Below, piece by piece: positions 1 through 9,128 of a stretch of DNA of 64,000 nucleotides (its first letter is position 1; every line of letters starts with the position of its first letter). The DNA comes from Acholoe squamosa (taxonomy: Eukaryota; Annelida; Polychaeta; Phyllodocida; Polynoidae): the NCBI GenBank assembly GCA_949317995.1, contig OX439043.1:186001-250000 (forward strand), read 5' to 3'. Under the pieces are notes generated by a model. It saw only the letters and a program-made list of their open reading frames with translations. It had not been told where the DNA came from and searched no databases. The translations under genes were made by a program, and so were the position numbers.

Positions 1-10
1 GAAATTGCAG

Positions 11-964
11 ATGGTGGAATTAAAACACGAGATTGCACAACTGACTTCACCTTTTAAAGACTATCAGCTCGCTCTCTCTGTAGTTATGAACGTGGTGGAA
101 AACGAGTACAATAATTCCGACCTTAAAATTGTGTTTCATGCAATACCGCATATATATTCCCCGTCATCAGACAATCAAATTGTTTACAGTGTTGAAAGTG
201 TACAAAATGCACAGCTTAAAAAAAGGCTTAAAGATTTTATGAAAGAAAGAAAGGGCCCAGTCAAAAAAGAATTTATCTGCATTGAAAAGGCTTTAAATTT
301 TCAAACGTGTGGAAAATCCGTTCTCGACTGGAAAGTAGATGATCTAGAGGAGCTCGCCAAGTACCACCGGGCTGCGTTTTCTCTACGGGTAGGTTCACCT
401 CCAGTAAACGTTCAAGAACATGTCAAACAATGTTTACTAGAATCAAAAAATAGACATTTTTATCGCAGCGCTGTAGGTTTTGGTTTTCTAGAAAGAAACG
501 GCTTTGACATTAATTCCTACCTGTTTTTTTTAAATTCACTTCCTATAAAAAACTTTGACCACTCAATACAAAAATGCATTGTGGAAAACATGGTAGAACT
601 ACTCGAGAAAGTAAACTATTGGAACTTGCTTTCCATTTTACCTAAAATAGAGGACACCCTGAGAGATTGTGCCAGTGTAGCATGTAGTTTAGGACGGCAC
701 AGCGTAAATCTAAATCAGCCACTTTGGCCCCATATAACCACCCTAGTTATTAAAATTAACAACAATGGGGTATCTGACTGTTTTCAAAACCATGCAGATG
801 TTGAAGAATACCTAAAGGCGTATGATAACTTTTGCAAGCCTTCAGTTCGGTTATGGCCATATGAAGTTGTAAATTCATTAACAGACTATTTACATCGCTC
901 TGTTGAAGAGCTGGCTGGCCAAAAACTTTTACAAATATGGCAGAAAAATGTTTTTAAACCCTGA
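11..964 (+). CDS. Unknown herpesvirus protein, possibly 5'-partial
   Basis: The reading frame is open to the left edge of the window, so the true start may lie outside; the first ATG is at 11 and gives 317 residues. No signal peptide or membrane segment is visible. The protein is Lys/Asn-rich with scattered Cys and looks globular. It is followed after 33 bp by the next gene on the same strand. I do not recognise the family. The herpesvirus assignment comes only from the neighbourhood (polymerase and terminase in the same window). Confidence 0.6.
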   Translation: MVELKHEIAQLTSPFKDYQLALSVVMNVVENEYNNSDLKIVFHAIPHIYSPSSDNQIVYSVESVQNAQLKKRLKDFMKERKGPVKKEFICIEKALNFQTCGKSVLDWKVDDLEELAKYHRAAFSLRVGSPPVNVQEHVKQCLLESKNRHFYRSAVGFGFLERNGFDINSYLFFLNSLPIKNFDHSIQKCIVENMVELLEKVNYWNLLSILPKIEDTLRDCASVACSLGRHSVNLNQPLWPHITTLVIKINNNGVSDCFQNHADVEEYLKAYDNFCKPSVRLWPYEVVNSLTDYLHRSVEELAGQKLLQIWQKNVFKP

Positions 965-997
965 AAGGAAAGTCATGAAAAAATTAAACTTGCCGTT

Positions 998-2896
998 ATG
1001 AAGTATGAAAGTATAGTGTCACAATTAAGTGCTTTAGTGAATAAAAAGGCATTTGTACACGACCTGTATAAAGATGTAATTAAACTATGCCATCCTAAGG
1101 ACAGCAATGGTTTTCAAATGGACACTTGGTGGACAATCGCGGATAATGTTTTAAAAGATTTAAATCCAATTATGTTTTCGAAAATTACCGAATATAAAGA
1201 CAGAGACATTTTAATGGAGGAGATTTTAAAACATCAGTGGAAAGTGTCATTGTTTGATATGGATCCTTTTGAGAACCGTGTTAAACAATTGGCTTATTCC
1301 TTGCTTAAACACGTCTATGCAACGTCTTGTGCGGAGATATTTACTGAGGTGGAAAGTTTTTTAGCTAAACAAATTAGATCAATGAGAGATTATTGGCTTA
1401 AAGGTTTCAGAAAAATAGATAGAACGGTAGGTGGCTTTTTCGACGTTCAGTTTAAAACAGCAGACAACCAATGTTCAGTCATTACGGCTCAACATTTTAA
1501 TGTGCTTTCTACTGACATAACGCGTACTTTAACATACATTAGCAGAATATACGGTCATGAGGACCTGGAAAAAGACCTTTTTAATTGGATACTTGATGAT
1601 CGTGGCCGCTGGCTTTTGTTGGAAAATGTAAGTCAGAGTTTATTTGAAACTTTGCAGACCTTTAGCAGTAATGTTGTTTCAAATGAAGATGGAGTAAATG
1701 CATCTAGCTACTTTAATGCTGCAATAACTACGTTAATCTTTAATGTGCTAAACATACATACTGCATGCCACGAGGTACCCTTTAACGACATAAAATTATG
1801 TGCAATTAAGGTGTGTAATCTTCTCTGTATGTCACATCCCGTGTACGGCCGCATAGCTAGCAACATGTCTGGATTATCCATGCCATATGACAATAAAAAA
1901 AATGGTGTTGACCTTTATGAACGCTGTGGACTGTGCTCAGTGGAAACAAGTGTTAATCCGTGTAACGGGATGGTTCCCACAACGTATAATCAAAATATTC
2001 AAATGACTGAATTAATGATGGCATTTTTTAAAGAAGGCATAGAAATCGACTTTCTAAAATTTTGTTTTGAGGGACAAATGTGGAACGAAGGAAGTCCTCT
2101 TTATAACATGTGGGACTCATGGAGAATTAAATGGTTAAAAATGTGTCACAACATGGTTTTTGAATGCACTAATAAAAATAACCTAACATATTTTGTAAAA
2201 AACACAGAAGTGAAACATTCTTTCAGCTCCTGGGTAAACCATAGCATCCCCTTAGACACACGAGCTTTGTTTAAATTACAGCATTATGACCGACGTGTTA
2301 ATGTCAGGTTTTACCCACCCAAAGATGAGATTGAAAGTTTTACAAGTGATGAAGACCTAGACGATTTTGTTTATGATTCACTGGTAAATTACAGCTCAAT
2401 AGGCAGCACCACACCTACATTAGAAGAAGAAATACGTAACGCATTGGCTTTACACCCGCAGTATGAAACTGACGATTGTTACATGGAGGACAGTTATTTA
2501 CCAGTGTCAATTAATGATTTTTGTTGGACGGAGAGCACCTTTTCTCCTGTAAATTACAACCCCGTGGAAACTGAAAAAATACAAGTACCTTACCAGAACA
2601 CATCAAGTGGTGAAGATGACATTTCAACCCCTGATGGTGGTAATAGCCTCCTTGATGACAGCTCTTGCATTAGCAGCATTGGGGTTAACCCTGAATCTAA
2701 AACTTCATCTCCCACCATTGATTCCTTAACGGAAAAAATAAACAACTTAACAATACATGAAGGCAGTGAGCCAATGGATAAAAAACGCTCTGGCACATAC
2801 CTACTTGTGGTTAAAACCAAAGACTTTTTTAGACAGGGAGTTTCTTTAAAGCAACTTTCTAATGCTCTACCCTGGAGGGAATCATACTTAAATTAA
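998..2896 (+). CDS. Unknown 632-aa herpesvirus protein with acidic Ser-rich tail
   Basis: This is a long intact ORF starting at an ATG in an AT-rich leader. The first 440 residues look folded, with several Trp-rich helices and a Cys cluster around residues 308-322 (CGLCSVETSVNPC). Residues about 440-600 are acidic and Ser/Thr-rich, which is typical of a disordered tegument or regulatory tail. No signal peptide is seen. It lies head to tail between two other unknown genes. The downstream gene has its own TATA box, so the units are probably transcribed separately. Family unknown; a tegument or regulatory role is only a guess. Confidence 0.65.
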   Translation: MKYESIVSQLSALVNKKAFVHDLYKDVIKLCHPKDSNGFQMDTWWTIADNVLKDLNPIMFSKITEYKDRDILMEEILKHQWKVSLFDMDPFENRVKQLAYSLLKHVYATSCAEIFTEVESFLAKQIRSMRDYWLKGFRKIDRTVGGFFDVQFKTADNQCSVITAQHFNVLSTDITRTLTYISRIYGHEDLEKDLFNWILDDRGRWLLLENVSQSLFETLQTFSSNVVSNEDGVNASSYFNAAITTLIFNVLNIHTACHEVPFNDIKLCAIKVCNLLCMSHPVYGRIASNMSGLSMPYDNKKNGVDLYERCGLCSVETSVNPCNGMVPTTYNQNIQMTELMMAFFKEGIEIDFLKFCFEGQMWNEGSPLYNMWDSWRIKWLKMCHNMVFECTNKNNLTYFVKNTEVKHSFSSWVNHSIPLDTRALFKLQHYDRRVNVRFYPPKDEIESFTSDEDLDDFVYDSLVNYSSIGSTTPTLEEEIRNALALHPQYETDDCYMEDSYLPVSINDFCWTESTFSPVNYNPVETEKIQVPYQNTSSGEDDISTPDGGNSLLDDSSCISSIGVNPESKTSSPTIDSLTEKINNLTIHEGSEPMDKKRSGTYLLVVKTKDFFRQGVSLKQLSNALPWRESYLN

Positions 2897-3099
2897 ATAA
2901 CTCGTCTGTTACAGCTGTTAATTCTTTAATAATGAAGGTTATAAGACGTGTAGAATGTTGTATAAATACACATGACGCTGAGAAAAAGCTAAAATAAACA
3001 TACATGAAACAAAATGTGTTTTTACAGCTTAGTTTTTCAAATCATAAAAGAGGGGGTACGCAAAACAGGTGCAGTAGTGAATGTATGAGCGTCAGACAG

Positions 3100-3107
3100 T
3101 ATATAAG
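3100..3107 (+). promoter_or_regulatory. TATA box of the Cys-rich gene
   Basis: TATATAAG lies about 65 bp upstream of the ATG at 3173, in the 276-bp gap after the previous gene. The gap also holds AATAAA at about 2993 for the upstream gene. Confidence 0.6.
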
Positions 3108-3172
3108 TGGTATACATCGCACTATATTGTACAGATACTTGCTAGGCTAAAAGGAGTAAGGAACAAAACAAA

Positions 3173-4798
3173 ATGTTCAATATAACATCTACTTTAATAT
3201 CAGAGTTGTACAATGTGCGGTATCGTATAGCACAAGTTTGTGGGCCAGGACTACCTTTTTACTTCCCACAAGACAATCCTAAAAAAGATGTACCATATGC
3301 ATATGGATCCGAGGAATGGTTACGGGACTTTAAGACACATGAACTTGTTCAGGTATTTTCCTGGGTGGCTGAGGTGGTTAAATTACCACAGGACGGTAAC
3401 CTGTATGCAGAAAATCGGGATTGCGTTCATGTTTTACGTATTATTGCATACTTTTTTAGGTCTACATGGATTACACGAGTAGAAGCCCACACCTCCATCT
3501 TAAAACAGTGTGGAGAACAACTATATGCTACAATGCGTCAGGCAACGGGAGAGGTTATAAATGGTAAGGAAAGAAGCATTCTCATAAAAACCCAAAGAAA
3601 ACTGACGGAAATGGTTAAGGACAAAGCAAAAAACTCAAAAAGTGTGTATCGTGCTACTTTACTGAACAGAAAATATAGTTCTTTTAAGAGTATAAATAAC
3701 TCAGCTACCAGTGCTCGTATAACCAGGCAATGGACAGAGGGAACACAGAATTTTAAAGTTGAAATACAACCCGATATAAATTACATAAGACGACTAGCCG
3801 TTCACGAAAGAATTCTTTATAACTGTTTATTAATGACGGATGGTCAACTTTTGGCTTTTAATGAAATGCTCCGTCGAGCTGAAAAGGTTCACCCGGACCT
3901 GTTGCAATGCAATGATCACTTACAGTTGACTGAAAAGATTTTTAAAATGGGAAAGCGACGATTGTGTACTAAAATATTAGAAATTAACCCAAGACACTGT
4001 TTTTGTTTTTCAAAATGTGTTGGACCTTTGGGAGTTTCAGGGGCAGTAGAAAATAATGTGTGGCAAATGTTAAAAAGTTATTCCGGTATCATGGTGTGCA
4101 TGGCATGTCGCCTAGCAACAAACGTAGAAAATACAGCAGTGGATAGGCCCCGCCGCACTGTTTCAGACATCAATCCCACAATCGAATCTTGTTCTGTATG
4201 CGGGTCACCATTAAAGTATTTACCCTTATTAATTCAGGATTTTGCAGTGACAACCAAAGGTCAAATTCATATTAAATACTCTCATCGATTTTATACCACT
4301 AACAGTGTAAATGTGATGGCTGAAATTACAAATAACACTAAAACGGGTACAAGAGCAAGATATTGCGGAATGTGCTATGACGGGAAGCGAACTTGCACTA
4401 AAATGTTTACTGATGTTATGGAGTCTCACACCAAACGCCAGTTGGGTGTTTTAAAAAGTAACGACTCCGCGCCTACCACCCCGCCTTGTACGGACCTTAA
4501 GTTTTGGTTTCGATGTAACGATTGTAGAAAATGTGACGACGATTATGGTGCTCTATTTTCACTAGGTTTAACCTCCGGTGGAGCACAACCTACCTGCCTG
4601 CGGCGTTATTTTACAGATTTCACTTTTAAAAAAAAGAGAATGTGCAGGGGTTGTAAGATAGCCTCTTTTTGTTCACATTTAAACATCGCGTTATACAAGA
4701 GGTTAAACGGAAGCAATATCAGAGCCATAGCTAAAAGGGTGAAACGTCTTGGAACACTACAGCAGTGGTTAACAAAAAGTACATCGTGGACAGGTTAA
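3173..4798 (+). CDS. Cys-rich zinc-binding-type protein, possible UL32-like packaging protein
   Basis: Intact 541-aa ORF. The second half contains many CxxC pairs: CMAC, CSVCG, YCGMCYDGKRTC, CNDCRKC and CRGCKIASFC, plus an upstream CFCFSKC. This strongly suggests several structural zinc sites. No membrane segment or signal peptide is present. Herpesvirus UL32-family DNA packaging proteins are of similar length and are known for conserved CxxC pairs, so that family is a reasonable candidate. I see no residue-level proof, and it could be another zinc protein. The gene has its own TATA box and no downstream partner in the same unit. Confidence 0.6.
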   Translation: MFNITSTLISELYNVRYRIAQVCGPGLPFYFPQDNPKKDVPYAYGSEEWLRDFKTHELVQVFSWVAEVVKLPQDGNLYAENRDCVHVLRIIAYFFRSTWITRVEAHTSILKQCGEQLYATMRQATGEVINGKERSILIKTQRKLTEMVKDKAKNSKSVYRATLLNRKYSSFKSINNSATSARITRQWTEGTQNFKVEIQPDINYIRRLAVHERILYNCLLMTDGQLLAFNEMLRRAEKVHPDLLQCNDHLQLTEKIFKMGKRRLCTKILEINPRHCFCFSKCVGPLGVSGAVENNVWQMLKSYSGIMVCMACRLATNVENTAVDRPRRTVSDINPTIESCSVCGSPLKYLPLLIQDFAVTTKGQIHIKYSHRFYTTNSVNVMAEITNNTKTGTRARYCGMCYDGKRTCTKMFTDVMESHTKRQLGVLKSNDSAPTTPPCTDLKFWFRCNDCRKCDDDYGALFSLGLTSGGAQPTCLRRYFTDFTFKKKRMCRGCKIASFCSHLNIALYKRLNGSNIRAIAKRVKRLGTLQQWLTKSTSWTG

Positions 4799-4917
4799 AC
4801 TGTAGTAGAAAAGGTTACTGTATTACCTGCTCGACTATACGTATAAAGCTTTGTATTTTTAAAGTGGAAATTACCTAAAGCTCAATGAAGACATGAAACA
4901 CTACCCCCCACACACAG

Positions 4918-5002
4918 ACAAACCCGCCCACCCACAAACACACCCACGCCTGCTCACACACGCATACATACATTTTACATGTGTATAAAAGGAATGTACA
5001 TC
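4918..5002 (+). promoter_or_regulatory. CA/CCCA-rich promoter module with TATA, copy 1
   Basis: A CCCACC/CACACA-rich tract leads into a TATAAAAGGAATGTA core (TATA at about 4984). A near copy occupies 6410-6512, where the core reads TTTAAAAGGAATGTA. Both copies precede small plus-strand ORFs. The duplication suggests a shared promoter for a set of small, probably co-regulated virus genes. Confidence 0.6.
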
Positions 5003-5125
5003 CAGCAGTTATAACCACACAGAGCGGAGAATTTGCTTATAACCTCCCTTAGGTGATACACCTACCTTGGCGCACTAGGTTTAGTACCATACCAGCCCTT
5101 AAAAAACAAAGGACTGTACTATTCT

Positions 5126-5296
5126 ATGCTTCTCCAGAATAATTGTGGCATCAGCCCGGTGACCATAACAGCACTGGAAAACAGAACAGATATAATTATT
5201 GATGAACACCAGGAGGAGAGGACAAGGTTAAACATGCAGACTATTGCTAATTTTCTTAACCACCAGCCCTCCCCGGTGACTGTGGAAACATCCTAA
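5126..5296 (+). CDS. Small ORF of 56 aa behind promoter module
   Basis: ATG at 5126 opens 56 codons to TAA at 5294. It lies about 140 bp downstream of the TATA box of the promoter module. The composition is ordinary for a protein (many Thr, Glu, Ile, Asn), with no low-complexity stretch. There is no recognised domain. The ORF is short and could be the first exon of a spliced gene or a chance ORF; the promoter upstream is what makes it worth listing. Confidence 0.4.
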   Translation: MLLQNNCGISPVTITALENRTDIIIDEHQEERTRLNMQTIANFLNHQPSPVTVETS

Positions 5297-5436
5297 ACTG
5301 CCCACAGCCTAGACTGCCCCCAGTTCACCACCAGGGGATAACAATATGAGAGAGAATACAAAACTTTTCGGACAATTTGTTGGCCCTAAAAAGGGCCTTT
5401 GAGATGGAGGGTTTTTACACCCTGGGTTTCAGTCAA

Positions 5437-5922
5437 TCAGTCGGTGTCCCACAGAGCCTCGGGCTCAAAACTGACGGGATGGTAGGGGGGGCTCGGCCCA
5501 TACATGTGGCCGTGGTCATGATCCCATTCAACAAGCCGGGCCTCCATCGATTCCACTCCGTACTCAGCAGCCATAAATGGATCCCCAGACGAAGCAAAAT
5601 CGAAGAAGGAGACTGCCATCAGGTAGTCCCACAACACTTGCTCACGTGGCCCGAGGTTAGTGTCCATGGGCCAGGACCCAATATTAGTGAAGGCCTTAAC
5701 CAAGAGGGCCACAGTGGCCTGCCGACGTAGAACCGAACCCAGAAAGTAGCGGCAAGAGTACATGGCGACCAGCACATCACCATGGTCAACGATTTCTCTA
5801 TGATTCTTCACTATATAGCCATAGTGAAAAATCTGGTTGGCCTCCACACGGGCCCTAGCCGGACTTCCCACCACCATCACCTCTGACACAGGCAAGTCAA
5901 GGATAGCTTGATAGTGAGCCAT
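5437..5922 (-). CDS. Unknown 161-aa protein
   Basis: The frame is open from about 6060, but the first good start is the ATG at 5922, about 60 bp downstream of a minus-strand TATAAAAG box. The protein has a hydrophobic central part, several aromatic residues and an acidic, Pro-rich C-terminus (EWDHDHGH, SPPYHP). There is no signal peptide. The opposite strand shows only a weaker overlapping ORF. I do not recognise the family. Base composition is richer in GC than the neighbouring virus genes, which may mean a separate origin. Confidence 0.5.
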   Translation of the reverse strand: MAHYQAILDLPVSEVMVVGSPARARVEANQIFHYGYIVKNHREIVDHGDVLVAMYSCRYFLGSVLRRQATVALLVKAFTNIGSWPMDTNLGPREQVLWDYLMAVSFFDFASSGDPFMAAEYGVESMEARLVEWDHDHGHMYGPSPPYHPVSFEPEALWDTD

Positions 5923-5980
5923 GGTGTAGCAGCGAAGGTTTCCAGTAAGGAACTGATACTCCAATACCAGCCACTCCCTC

Positions 5981-5988
5981 CTTTTATA
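5981..5988 (-). promoter_or_regulatory. TATA box for the 161-aa gene
   Basis: On the minus strand the sequence reads TCTATAAAAGGAGGG, about 60 bp before the ATG at 5922. Confidence 0.5.
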
Positions 5989-6233
5989 GATCCACACACA
6001 CACACACCCCCCCACCCTAAAACTGTCCACTGATACCAAGCTAGGCACTGCCACAGACACATGCTAAAATCCGGCACCTCCACTGTCAATGAAATTATTA
6101 AAGTATTGAAAAATTCATTTAGAAAAAAAATGTATACACAGCCACGTGTTGATGAATAATATGAAAATCTATGGTATTTTCACAAAAATCAATAATTAAT
6201 GCGTGCATATATAAAAAAAGGATGTGATTGTAA

Positions 6234-6410
6234 AAGTTCCCCTCCCTCCCACTTGGAGTATGGGGGGGGGGGGGCAGCATCAGGGGTGCGTGCATATTTA
6301 TGAGGAAGTTTCAGTGATAGGAGGAGGGCACATTTTGTATCTGTTCCTGTGGGCAATGCTCTGTTTTAGGTTTTAGGGCCTTATAGGCTACTCCAGGGGA
6401 GGGTATAAAA
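6234..6410 (+). repeat. Duplicated promoter region, copy 1 (partner 49145-49316)
   Basis: About 175 bp from AGTTCCCCTCCC to GGGTATAAAA is repeated with high similarity at 49145-49316. Shared landmarks are CACTTGGAGTATGGGG, ATATTTATGAGG, AGTGATAGGAGGAGG, CTTATCTGTTCCTGTGG-type segments, GGCTACTCCAGGGGAGGG and a terminal TATAAAA. This copy runs directly into the second CA-rich module (6410-6512). The two copies lie 43 kb apart and drive different downstream genes, so this is a moved or duplicated promoter rather than a duplicated gene. Confidence 0.8.
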
Positions 6411-6512
6411 CAAACCCACCCACCCACATACACACCCACCCACCCACATACACACCCACACCTGCTCACACACACATACATATTACATGTCTTTAAAAGG
6501 AATGTAGATACC
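6410..6512 (+). promoter_or_regulatory. CA/CCCA-rich promoter module, copy 2
   Basis: Near copy of 4918-5002. It contains two CACCCACCCACATACACA runs, then TTACATGT and a TTTAAAAGGAATGTAG core. It is fused to the 3' end of the duplicated promoter at 6234-6410 and precedes the small ORF at 6605. Confidence 0.6.
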
Positions 6513-6604
6513 AAATGTTTATCACTTGCTGAACCAATCCTTTTATGTTAAAGTTTGTATAACAGTAATAAATTAGTGTATTACTTTAACACTGAAAACT
6601 GTAC

Positions 6605-6794
6605 AATGGTTGAACCAAAAACAGTTATGACTGAGGCATCAACTATATTATCGGCTGAAGACGGGAAAAAAATCACCAAAATTACACATACGTTATGTGG
6701 TAGGCTATTTGAAAAAAACAAACCTGCACGTTCTCAAAAAATGTGCCGCAGGCGACAGGAGAAACTTACCATGTTGGGAACGCGCTTTGAATAA
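6605..6794 (+). CDS. Small basic ORF of 62 aa
   Basis: First ATG in an open frame that begins at about 6555; it gives 62 residues with a basic, Cys-containing C-terminal half (KNKPARSQKMCRRRQEK). It lies about 90 bp after the duplicated promoter module. No family is recognised. It could be a whole small protein or the first exon of a longer spliced gene whose last exon is the open segment at 7129-7293. Confidence 0.35.
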
Positions 6795-7128
6795 AGTCCA
6801 GAGACCACGTGGGTAAGCAATAACTAAGGCGTGGTATAAACAAAAAGGGATGTTTGGAGGTACACAAAGAACTCATGGCGCCATGGTACTGGGACTTTAT
6901 CGACGTCACATGGGCTGAAAGCAATTAACCGGCTAATAAAATGACCTTAGACGACCTCTGTAATTGGAAAAAGAGATAAGAAGCGGGGACAGTGATAAAT
7001 AGAAGACAGCTGACGTCAGGTGTGGGAGCATTTCAGTTCTGTAAACATCTTGAAGGATGTAAGTCGGCGCGTCTTCCAAAGGACATTTATGAGTTTAAGG
7101 GGTTCCTTAAACGTCACTGGAACTTTGA

Positions 7129-7293
7129 CCTCTAATCACCTCATGGGGGATAGTGACGCCGGTAGTAATTGATGAGAAGCAGCTGGTGTTTAGAAGAAAC
7201 CCACAAACAAAGAAGCGTGTGAGAAGAGGGGAGCCTGGGCGCCTCTCAGAGAACATGCATGTAGACGATGGTGCTCCTGTGAACATCATGTGA
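7129..7293 (+). other. Possible 3' coding exon with poly(A) signal
   Basis: A frame open from 7129 to TGA at 7291 has protein-like composition. It includes a basic nuclear-localisation-like run (RRNPQTKKRVRRG) and an acidic end. There is no good ATG at its head, and AATAAA follows at 7302. This is what a last exon looks like, but I cannot fix its acceptor; AG sites at about 7154 and 7166 are possible. Confidence 0.3.
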
Positions 7294-7301
7294 AAACCCT
7301 G

Positions 7302-7307
7302 AATAAA
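7302..7307 (+). terminator. Poly(A) signal AATAAA
   Basis: GAATAAAATAAAG, nine bases after the TGA of the possible exon at 7129-7293. Confidence 0.5.
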
Positions 7308-7446
7308 ATAAAGATTTCTGTTCTAAAAAGGTTGAGACTCGTTTTTAGCATTACTGCATTGATTTTGGTTCTTGGGGTGGGCGTGGCTTTATAATTTATG
7401 CAGAATTAATTAAAAATGTGACGATCTATTTGACTTCTAAAGAAGA

Positions 7447-7870
7447 CCCTAACCCTAACCCTAACCCTAACCCTAACCCTAACCCTAACCCTAACCCTAA
7501 CCCTAACCCTAACCCTAACCCTAACCCTAACCCTAACCCTAACCCTAACCCTAACCCTAACCCTAACCCTAACCCTAACCCTAACCCTAACCCTAACCCT
7601 AACCCTAACCCTAACCCTAACCCTAACCCTAACCCTAACCCTAACCCTAACCCTAACCCTAACCCTAACCCTAACCCTAACCCTAACCCTAACCCTAACC
7701 CTAACCCTAACCCTAACCCTAACCCTAACCCTAACCCTAACCCTAACCCTAACCCTAACCCTAACCCTAACCCTAACCCTAACCCTAACCCTAACCCTAA
7801 CCCTAACCCTAACCCTAACCCTAACCCTAACCCTAACCCTAACCCTAACCCTAACCCTAACCCTAACCCT
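7447..7870 (+). repeat. Telomeric repeat array, (CCCTAA) x about 70
   Basis: Seventy consecutive perfect CCCTAA units plus a terminal CCCT, with no interruption visible. This is the complement of the TTAGGG telomere repeat of vertebrates and many other metazoans. Integrating herpesviruses of birds, mammals and fish carry such arrays. The array is flanked by non-repetitive virus-like sequence on both sides, so it is internal here, not a chromosome end. The long NP, VR and LG repeat ORFs read through it are artefacts. Confidence 0.98.
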
Positions 7871-7872
7871 AG

Positions 7873-8250
7873 GGCCAGTTTTTGATATTTCCTTTTTTTC
7901 ATGACAAGAACGCTGCTTTGGATATTGAACCAAAGGAGTGTTTTGATGCTAAGTCTATGCGTCATGTGAAAGTCCCTTTTATGTCTAGGGACAGTGCCGG
8001 AATTATTCAACTGCACAATCTGAAGCGTGATGACATATGTAACATACCAGCAACCGTGCTTCGAAATTACAGGTTTCGGTTTATGTTGGATATTGGAGAT
8101 GCTGGACTTTACAATGCTATTACCAACATAAGTAGGTCTCGTTTTTATGTTATTGATTTGGATGAAAAACGTGGAAAATGTAAAATTTACCCAACCCTAC
8201 TGAAAACGGGAAATTGCAGACCTTATTTCCTCTTCCATGAAAACAACTAA
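7873..8250 (+). pseudogene. Unknown gene cut at its 5' side by the telomeric array
   Basis: The frame opens immediately after the array (stop TAG at 7870) and runs 125 codons without an early ATG; the first Met is at about 7960. The protein looks globular with alternating hydrophobic and basic stretches. Its 3' end overlaps the start of another short ORF (8237-8407) in a different frame, so the gene may also be frameshifted there. Either the array replaced its 5' part, or a splice acceptor lies in the pyrimidine-rich stretch at about 7890-7910. Family unknown. Confidence 0.4.
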
Positions 8251-8407
8251 AAAACATGAGTTGCAGGCCATGTTATCCGTGGACTTTAATGTGTGTGGTT
8301 TGAGAGAAATTGCGTTGAACTGTGGATATGGTCAGTTCGATTATAAACTGTTCACTGAGAGATTGCAACTTATAAGAAACCTAATTTCAGGCAGGTTTGC
8401 TCATTAA
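8237..8407 (+). CDS. Short 56-aa ORF overlapping the truncated gene
   Basis: ATG at 8237 to TAA at 8405, overlapping the preceding ORF by 14 nt in another frame. Composition is protein-like (LREIALNCGYGQFDYKLF). It is most easily read as the frameshifted C-terminal part of the preceding gene. AATAAA signals follow at about 8507 and 8537. No family is recognised. Confidence 0.4.
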   Translation: MKTTKKHELQAMLSVDFNVCGLREIALNCGYGQFDYKLFTERLQLIRNLISGRFAH

Positions 8408-9128
8408 AGTACCGGAAATCTACCGATTACACTATGTTTTGAATTTACTTGTTATATAACACCGAAACAAAACACATGTAGTAGTAATGCCTATTTTAAA
8501 ATGTTCTTAATAAACATGATGTTAAGGTCATATGTAATAAACATGAATGGAAAAAGAACAGTTTTTTATTGTTTCTTCAAGGTTTATTTCATTGTAAATT
8601 GCTACATAAAAGTTCAGTACAAATCATATTCCATTTTAACCTAAACATGGCTTAAAACTAAAGACGGTTTTACACATAAGTCTACCATACAAAATAACAT
8701 ATTTTCTATCTGTTATACAATACCCTGTTTTAACACTAATTGGTTAATTCACTAAAGCTAAGGATAGGGTTCAACTATAGTTTCTAGTCATACGGTTACA
8801 TTGTTTATTTGTCTCCCTTAAAAAGGGTACTGTTACGGTGTATTGGTTGGCGGCATTAACATCTTGGAGACTTAGGGGCCAGTCCAGTGAAACGGTTGAT
8901 CAGCCAAGGGACAATTCCGCATTTCTGAAATTACAAAGGGAGAAAAATGACACAAGTGTTTTTCAGATCAATTCATTGAAGGACCGTAAAAAAAGCGAAA
9001 ACAAAAAAAAATATTTTTGTGTTACCTACGTAATACAGCAAACAGCGCTTATGTTTAATATCTCATTACTTAAATTTAATTTAAAATAAGTTAACAAACT
9101 TACCTCTCTTAAGATGAGATGCGATGTC
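8408..9128. other. Intergenic region with poly(A) signals on both strands
   Basis: This stretch holds plus-strand AATAAA signals for the genes on the left. It also has a minus-strand AATAAA (complement at about 8560) for the death-domain gene on the right. A weak ORF at 8838-9089 starts with GTG and is Lys/Asn-rich; I do not believe it. A minus-strand splice donor (GAG/GTAAGT, about 9100) sits just beyond the stop of the death-domain gene. Confidence 0.5.

Noticed and set aside
5377..5730. 117-codon plus-strand ORF
   Set aside because: It overlaps the better-supported minus-strand gene at 5437-5922, which has a TATA box.
6311..6514. Minus-strand ORF rich in Cys, Val and Gly
   Set aside because: It is antisense to the duplicated promoter and its CA-rich repeat.
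7406..8016. Long ORFs of repeated VR, NP and LG dipeptides
   Set aside because: They are six-frame readings of the CCCTAA telomeric array and not genes.
8838..9089. 83-codon ORF on the plus strand
   Set aside because: It starts with GTG, is Lys/Asn-rich and has no promoter or domain.
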